Assembly: GCA_900618795.1 (NCBI GenBank)
Contig: UYJD01000014.1
Span: forward strand, 218,435 to 242,594
DNA: 24,160 bases
From: Cyanodermella asteris
Lineage: Eukaryota > Ascomycota > Lecanoromycetes > Ostropales > Stictidaceae
Direction: 5' to 3'
Part shown: piece by piece, positions 20,135 to 24,160 of the stretch
Layout of the letters: the number at the start of each line of letters is the position of its first letter
Numbering within the stretch: position 1 is the stretch's first letter
Notes under the pieces: generated by a model
What the model saw: only the letters and a program-made list of their open reading frames with translations
Told to the model about the DNA's origin: nothing
The model's database searches: none
Translations under genes and position numbers: made by a program

Positions 20135-20443
20135 GTTGAGATTATATGTGCGCGAAAACGACAGCACGGATTTGGTGGTTGTGTTCGAGGACAGAAGAGG
20201 TGCGATTTGCAGTCCAGCCTCGAAAGATGCAAATGAATTCGATAGCTACGCGAGATGACGCATCAAAGCTGTCGGTCGATCAGTCTGCCTTAGCGTGAAC
20301 AATTTAGCGGTGCGCCGGCCTGAACTCCGCAAAGGCTCGGGACTAGCTTCTCCACTAGGAAAATATTCTGCCTCCCACAGGCCAAGCGGACATTCAATTG
20401 TTCGCGTCAACGTCTTGCATTACGCAGGCGACTACAGTACAAT
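20135..20443. promoter_or_regulatory. Divergent promoter region of the TIM8-like gene and LOC1
   Basis: These 309 bases lie between two start codons facing apart, so both promoters and leaders must fit inside. No specific binding site is recognised. Confidence 0.5.
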
Positions 20444-21019
20444 ATGGCGCCTACAAGTACAATGAAGCGCTCAAACAAAGCAGGTGGCAAGAAGACGATC
20501 GGCCCCTCCAAGGACTCGAGCTCCCGCGTCTCGAAATCGGCCGGGAAGGTCAAGCGCCCGCCTCCGAAACAGCAGAAGACGAAGCCGGCGTCAGCACATG
20601 CCCTCGCAAACAAGAAGAAGAAAAAGGTGTACACGGAAGCGGAACTCGGAATCCCGAAATTAAACATGATCACACCCATCGGTGTCGAAAAGCCGAGAGG
20701 AAAGAAAAAGGGCAAAGTCTTTGTCGACGATGCCGAAAGCATGATGACCATTATGGCAATGGTGAATGCGGAAAAGGACGGCCAGATCGAAAGCAAGATG
20801 ATGAGGGCGAGACAGATGGAGGAGATACGGGAGGCCCGCCGCAAGGATGCGGAGCGAAGAGAAGAAGAGCGAAAAGGCAAGCTAGAGGAAGTCAAGGACG
20901 GCCTGAGGAAGAAGAGAAAGAGAGGCGGCAACGAAGGCCCGAGTGAGACGCAGGAGGCACCTGATATGTCATCCAAGGACAATAAGAAGAAGACGACCAA
21001 GCGCGTCTCTTTTGGTTGA
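20444..21019 (+). CDS. LOC1: 60S subunit assembly/export protein Loc1-like
   Basis: In yeast Loc1 is a nucleolar RNA-binding protein needed for 60S assembly and for ASH1 mRNA localisation; filamentous fungi keep it mainly for ribosome assembly. It has 191 residues in one exon, very rich in Lys and Arg. The diagnostic segment is [18 protein letters not shown] (57-74), followed by [17 protein letters not shown] (80-96), which lines up with yeast KSKKYTEKDLNLPTLN...RGKKGKKF as I recall it. Residues 110-160 form a charged helix, probably a coiled coil, with [18 protein letters not shown] matching the yeast KLEKARRLEEIRELKRQE block. The C-terminus KRVSFG resembles KKVSFA. The ATG at 20444 is the first in frame; a second lies at residue 7. 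The gene is divergent from TIM8 and only 150 bases from the converging hydrolase gene. Confidence 0.88.
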   Translation: MAPTSTMKRSNKAGGKKTIGPSKDSSSRVSKSAGKVKRPPPKQQKTKPASAHALANKKKKKVYTEAELGIPKLNMITPIGVEKPRGKKKGKVFVDDAESMMTIMAMVNAEKDGQIESKMMRARQMEEIREARRKDAERREEERKGKLEEVKDGLRKKRKRGGNEGPSETQEAPDMSSKDNKKKTTKRVSFG

Positions 21020-21169
21020 TCAACGTGGCCGTCAGTCATTATCGATCCATGATCTGTGTCTCAAACATCGCTCCAATCTCCAGTCGAAGCGCGCAAACGG
21101 AGAAAGTTTTGGTACTCAACGACCGCCTGTCGGCACCCTTGGCTTTTGTGTTACCTCGGATGGGTGTAC

Positions 21170-22816
21170 TCAGCTATCCGCAAGCTTGAAGTCTATTCGC
21201 GGCATCTTCAGCTTGTGGCGTGTGGGATAAAAGGTTGGGGCCGTGGCATCGAGTCGCAAGCTTTTCGAAGTTATCTCGGCCTTGGCAGACGGCTTCTGTA
21301 CGGAAGCCACTTCATCCGCGATCTTCATCAGGAAGCGTGATGCCTAAAGATTGATCAATCGGGTTCCAAACACTGAGCTACCGACACATACCGGCTTCGC
21401 AAACCATCTGGTGCCACCAGTTTCGAACCAGCTCAGATGACCACCGAGGGCTGTGCTAAGAAGGCATATATATGGATTGTGTTCGAATTCACGCCATGGA
21501 ATAGCTTCGTTCACAGAAATCTGTTTTGTGTCAGTCGGCTCTCAATGGCATTTATTTGGACCACAAACTGGGTCATCTTCAGCATTGATGGCGAGGAACG
21601 GGATTCGGATCCCAAACAGAGAGTCTGTCGAGCTTGCGTCTCGATAGTAAGCGCCTTCAGTGGGATAGCCCCAAGTCGGACCTTGTACCGTTCTGAAAGC
21701 GGTCAGCAAGTTCTAGCTTAAAGAGAAACAAATTCGCTCGCACCGGTCAAAGTCTTTGATAAACTTGACTTTACGAACTTCATCGAGGTTCAGTCGCGGG
21801 TTGTCCTTGAGGACATGAGCGTGTTTCTGAGCGCGTGTCAGCCCCCCATCACGGAAAATGATCTAACAGACGTACCTCGAATACGTTCAATAAGTTCTTT
21901 CCCATGGTTTTGGAGTATATCTCGCGGCCAATGAAAGTCCTATGCAAACCGATTGAAGCAACATCCAATGTCCAAGGATTGGAGCACACAACGGCAGCTT
22001 CCAGGATGCATTCGTCGGCTTCTTCGCCAACATACTAAAGATACGTCCAAGTATTAGAAATGCTGAGACGACGAGACGTATGCATGCATGTTTCGAATAA
22101 CCTACGTTTGTCATCATGTTCGCACCCAAACTGAAGCCGATACCATACAAAGGTCTTCTTGGCCAGGTCTTCCGGCACCACTTGATGATTTGCCTCACGT
22201 CCCAAGTAGCGCGCGCATTGTAAAGAATTCCGGTCGTGATCTTGCTCATCGCACATCCACGACCGTTCACCACACAAGCCGCCCACCCAGCCTCAACTAG
22301 TGGCTCAAGCACCGCCCTCAGATAGGACTCGTAGCTTCCTCCTGTCAAGCCATGCAGACAAACAGCCATCGGCCTCTCATCGTCATCTGCCAACGCCGCC
22401 GCCCCATTTTTAACACCGGCGTCTGCAGCACTCACATATCTCTTGCCGAGACCTGCAAATTCTTCTTCAGTCAAGTATGTCGTACGCCGCGGCAGCGTGT
22501 CGTCCACCGGCGCCTCGTACGGCGGCACCGCAAAGTCAACAGCGAACTGGCCAGAGTACTCCTCGAGCTCGTGTTCGAAGATGCGCCTCTTGTAGTAGAT
22601 GGGGATGTCGTACACTTCCTTTACGGCCGTCCAGCATGTCTGAAGGTGTCCGTTGAAAAGCCACGGGTTCAGCCGGCAGGGCGGGGTGACGGACTCGGTA
22701 AGTTCGACTAGCGTTTCCTGCTTCCCGGATTTCAGACTGAGGGTTATGGGTTCCGCGTGGTGCGTGTATTTGATCTGGCTGTGGCCTAGCCAGGAGGAGA
22801 GCCAGGCGGGTGCCAT
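21170..22816 (-). CDS. Alpha/beta hydrolase of the YheT / Eht1-Eeb1 (YMR210W) family, six exons
   Basis: Members act as esterases or acyltransferases, in yeast on medium-chain ethyl esters or monoacylglycerols; the substrate here is not shown. The exons I infer are 22816-22106, 22034-21876, 21826-21744, 21692-21569, 21520-21392 and 21343-21170, giving 459 residues, the normal family length. The five introns are 71, 49, 51, 48 and 48 bases, all GT-AG, and introns 2 and 3 have CTGAC branch points. Key parts are NPWLFNGHLQT (50-60), the oxyanion segment HGLTGGS (155-161), NGRGCAMSK (184-192), the nucleophile elbow GFSLGAN with S229, the acid in NAEDDP (D357/D358), and H387 in GGHLSW, so the catalytic triad is complete. 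No signal peptide is visible. Exon 1 alone runs on to a false stop at 21887 that removes the Asp and His, so a single-frame reading mislabels the gene as truncated. Confidence 0.9.
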
Positions 22817-23534
22817 CGCTGTGATTTTCGGGCTCGTAGCGAGAATTTGAATGAAGGGGTGACTGACCGAACGAGGGGCCGTCAGGGTGTTATCATTATC
22901 GATAAGGTTGAGTTGGTAGTGCTTTTCTTATTCAGCATGTGGTTAGATTGAGTTGGATCCGGAAGTGGTTTTGCCGAGGTCCTACAGGGATGCGTCATTG
23001 TCAAGTAACGCATCAACGTATTTCTGATTCATCGCTGCTGGTGTCTTCGTCGTCATAGGCAGTGCCACGCCCTAATGACAAGCATGCAGTATCAGCTGCG
23101 GCCGAATGGCAAGTCCAAGAAATGGCGTAGATGACGGCTCCTGTCGAGGTTGACGTTCGGAACGATCATTTCGTCTATTCAACAAACTAAAGTTTCAAAT
23201 ATCGACGTCTGGAAGCACGAGAATATAGACACCAACGACGAGGCCACACTCTAAATCCACGAAGCACAGAGTTCCATCTCCTGCCTAAGCGGGCTCAAGC
23301 TTATGACTTCAAACCTCAACTTCCTGTTCGCGAGCCCACTATTAGTCATTTGCGGAGCCCATCAATGAGAAATCAAGCTTGTTTTCTGGGAACTGAAGGC
23401 GTCGTTCTGTATGTCGCTGTGATACAAATCAGGGCTTGTATCGAGTCTAGAGAAGCACGGCATAGTTTGAGAAGATTTCTGACATTCGAACGAATGCATA
23501 AAGATGTGGCTAGTCTTCAAATTTGCCTAACTTT
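22817..23534. other. Intergenic region between the hydrolase and the Thr-rich protein gene
   Basis: These 718 bases hold the hydrolase promoter/leader at the left and the 3' region of the right-hand gene at the right. No frame resembles a known protein, and no RNA gene, repeat or clear regulatory element stands out. Confidence 0.5.
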
Positions 23535-24160
23535 CTATTCACAAGCTGGGAATACTCCAATATTCACCTCTTCGCATCCGGAAGTAACGGTAGATACAAA
23601 GTAGAGCGTTAGATCGTCGGGACAAGTCTGAAACTTGTTCTCACACAGCAATGGAAAAATGCCAGACTGATTCAGAGGGTCGCCAACGTGGCACGTCACC
23701 GGCGTCCAGTCGGGATTTTGGCTCGGGTCGAGGAAGAGAAGAACAGACCTCGTTGGATTCATATACACAACGACTTCAGTTCCACTGCTCGGATCGTGCA
23801 ATTTGTTATCGCTTCTCACAACAAGCAGCTGTGGATTGGCTTGTCCGGTTCCAAACCCAAACAAGCCTGCACCATTACGTTGCAGTGCGCGACCAGCATA
23901 TGCGCCGTTAGTGGCGTATGGAGCATATGTGCTGCATCCTGAGGCGGTGACAATCTGTGTGGCCGTTGCCTCAGCGGTTTGAGTGACGAACACCGTATCC
24001 ACGCTAGTCAGCGTGGTTCCAGCAGTCGCCGGTACAAGGGTAGGCTGCGTGACGGTGCGAACCGAGATCTGAGTCTGTTCGAAGACCTCCGTGGTAGTGG
24101 GAGTGAGGATGACTGAAGCTGTTATCGTGGATGTGGACTGAGTGGCCGTGACCTGTAACG
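23535..24160 (-). CDS. C-terminal part of a Thr/Ser-rich, probably secreted or cell-wall protein (5' end outside window)
   Basis: The frame is open from the stop at 23535-23537 to the right edge, so the start lies beyond the window; 207 residues are visible. The first 75 or so are very rich in Thr, Ser and Val (SVRTVTQPTLVPATAGTTL, VFVTQTAEATATQIVTAS), the kind of O-glycosylated linker seen in fungal surface proteins. A globular C-terminal domain follows, with six cysteines (in GCSTY, VTCHVGD, LLCENKFQTCPDD, SGCEE and PACE), consistent with disulfides in an extracellular protein. No C-terminal hydrophobic tail or GPI-anchor signal is present; the protein simply ends FPACE. I do not recognise the domain. 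Introns further upstream cannot be excluded. Confidence 0.6.
   Translation of the reverse strand, partial: LQVTATQSTSTITASVILTPTTTEVFEQTQISVRTVTQPTLVPATAGTTLTSVDTVFVTQTAEATATQIVTASGCSTYAPYATNGAYAGRALQRNGAGLFGFGTGQANPQLLVVRSDNKLHDPSSGTEVVVYMNPTRSVLLFLDPSQNPDWTPVTCHVGDPLNQSGIFPLLCENKFQTCPDDLTLYFVSTVTSGCEEVNIGVFPACE

Noticed and set aside
20398-21039. Frames of 182 (+) and 210 (-) codons overlapping LOC1
   Set aside because: Alternative-frame and antisense readings of the Lys/Glu-rich LOC1 gene. Only the 191-residue frame matches a known family.

Overview
The window looks like nuclear DNA of a filamentous ascomycete (Pezizomycotina). The reasons are a CreA-type carbon catabolite repressor, a fused GARS-AIRS purine enzyme, short introns (48 to 71 bases) with GT-AG ends and CTRAC-like branch points, and compact divergent promoters. 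Dothideomycetes is my guess for the class, but nothing in the window proves it. I recognise eight protein genes, seven of them complete by homology. A ninth is cut by the right edge.

Layout. Bases 1-120 are AT-rich (83 of 120 bases), like the edge of a decayed repeat. Bases 121-2930 hold no gene I can support. creA lies on the minus strand (2931-4415), behind a leader/promoter that has no ATG on the sense strand for 711 bases. A stretch of about 7.1 kb (5127-12250) then holds no recognisable gene, only simple repeats and one weak zinc-cluster-like fragment. From 12251 to the right end the DNA is gene-dense: ADE5,7 (-), SUP45/eRF1 (+), BMT2 (-), RPL25/uL23 (+, three exons), TIM8-like (-, two exons), LOC1 (+), a six-exon YheT/EHT1-type alpha/beta hydrolase (-), and the 3' end of a Thr-rich, probably extracellular protein (-).

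How the genes relate. Three pairs are divergent and share short promoters: ADE5,7/SUP45, BMT2/RPL25 and TIM8/LOC1. BMT2 (25S rRNA base methylation), RPL25 (60S protein uL23) and LOC1 (60S assembly) all serve the large ribosomal subunit, and SUP45 terminates translation, so 15.5-21.0 kb is a small translation and ribosome-biogenesis neighbourhood. ADE5,7 has a TGACTCA box of the Gcn4/Bas1 type close upstream, consistent with general amino-acid/purine control. creA stands alone beside long non-coding flanks.

I found no undescribed multi-gene system, CRISPR array, tRNA, rRNA or intact mobile element. The most interesting points are the ATG-free creA leader with two competing start codons, the large gene-free block upstream of it, and the clustering of 60S genes.
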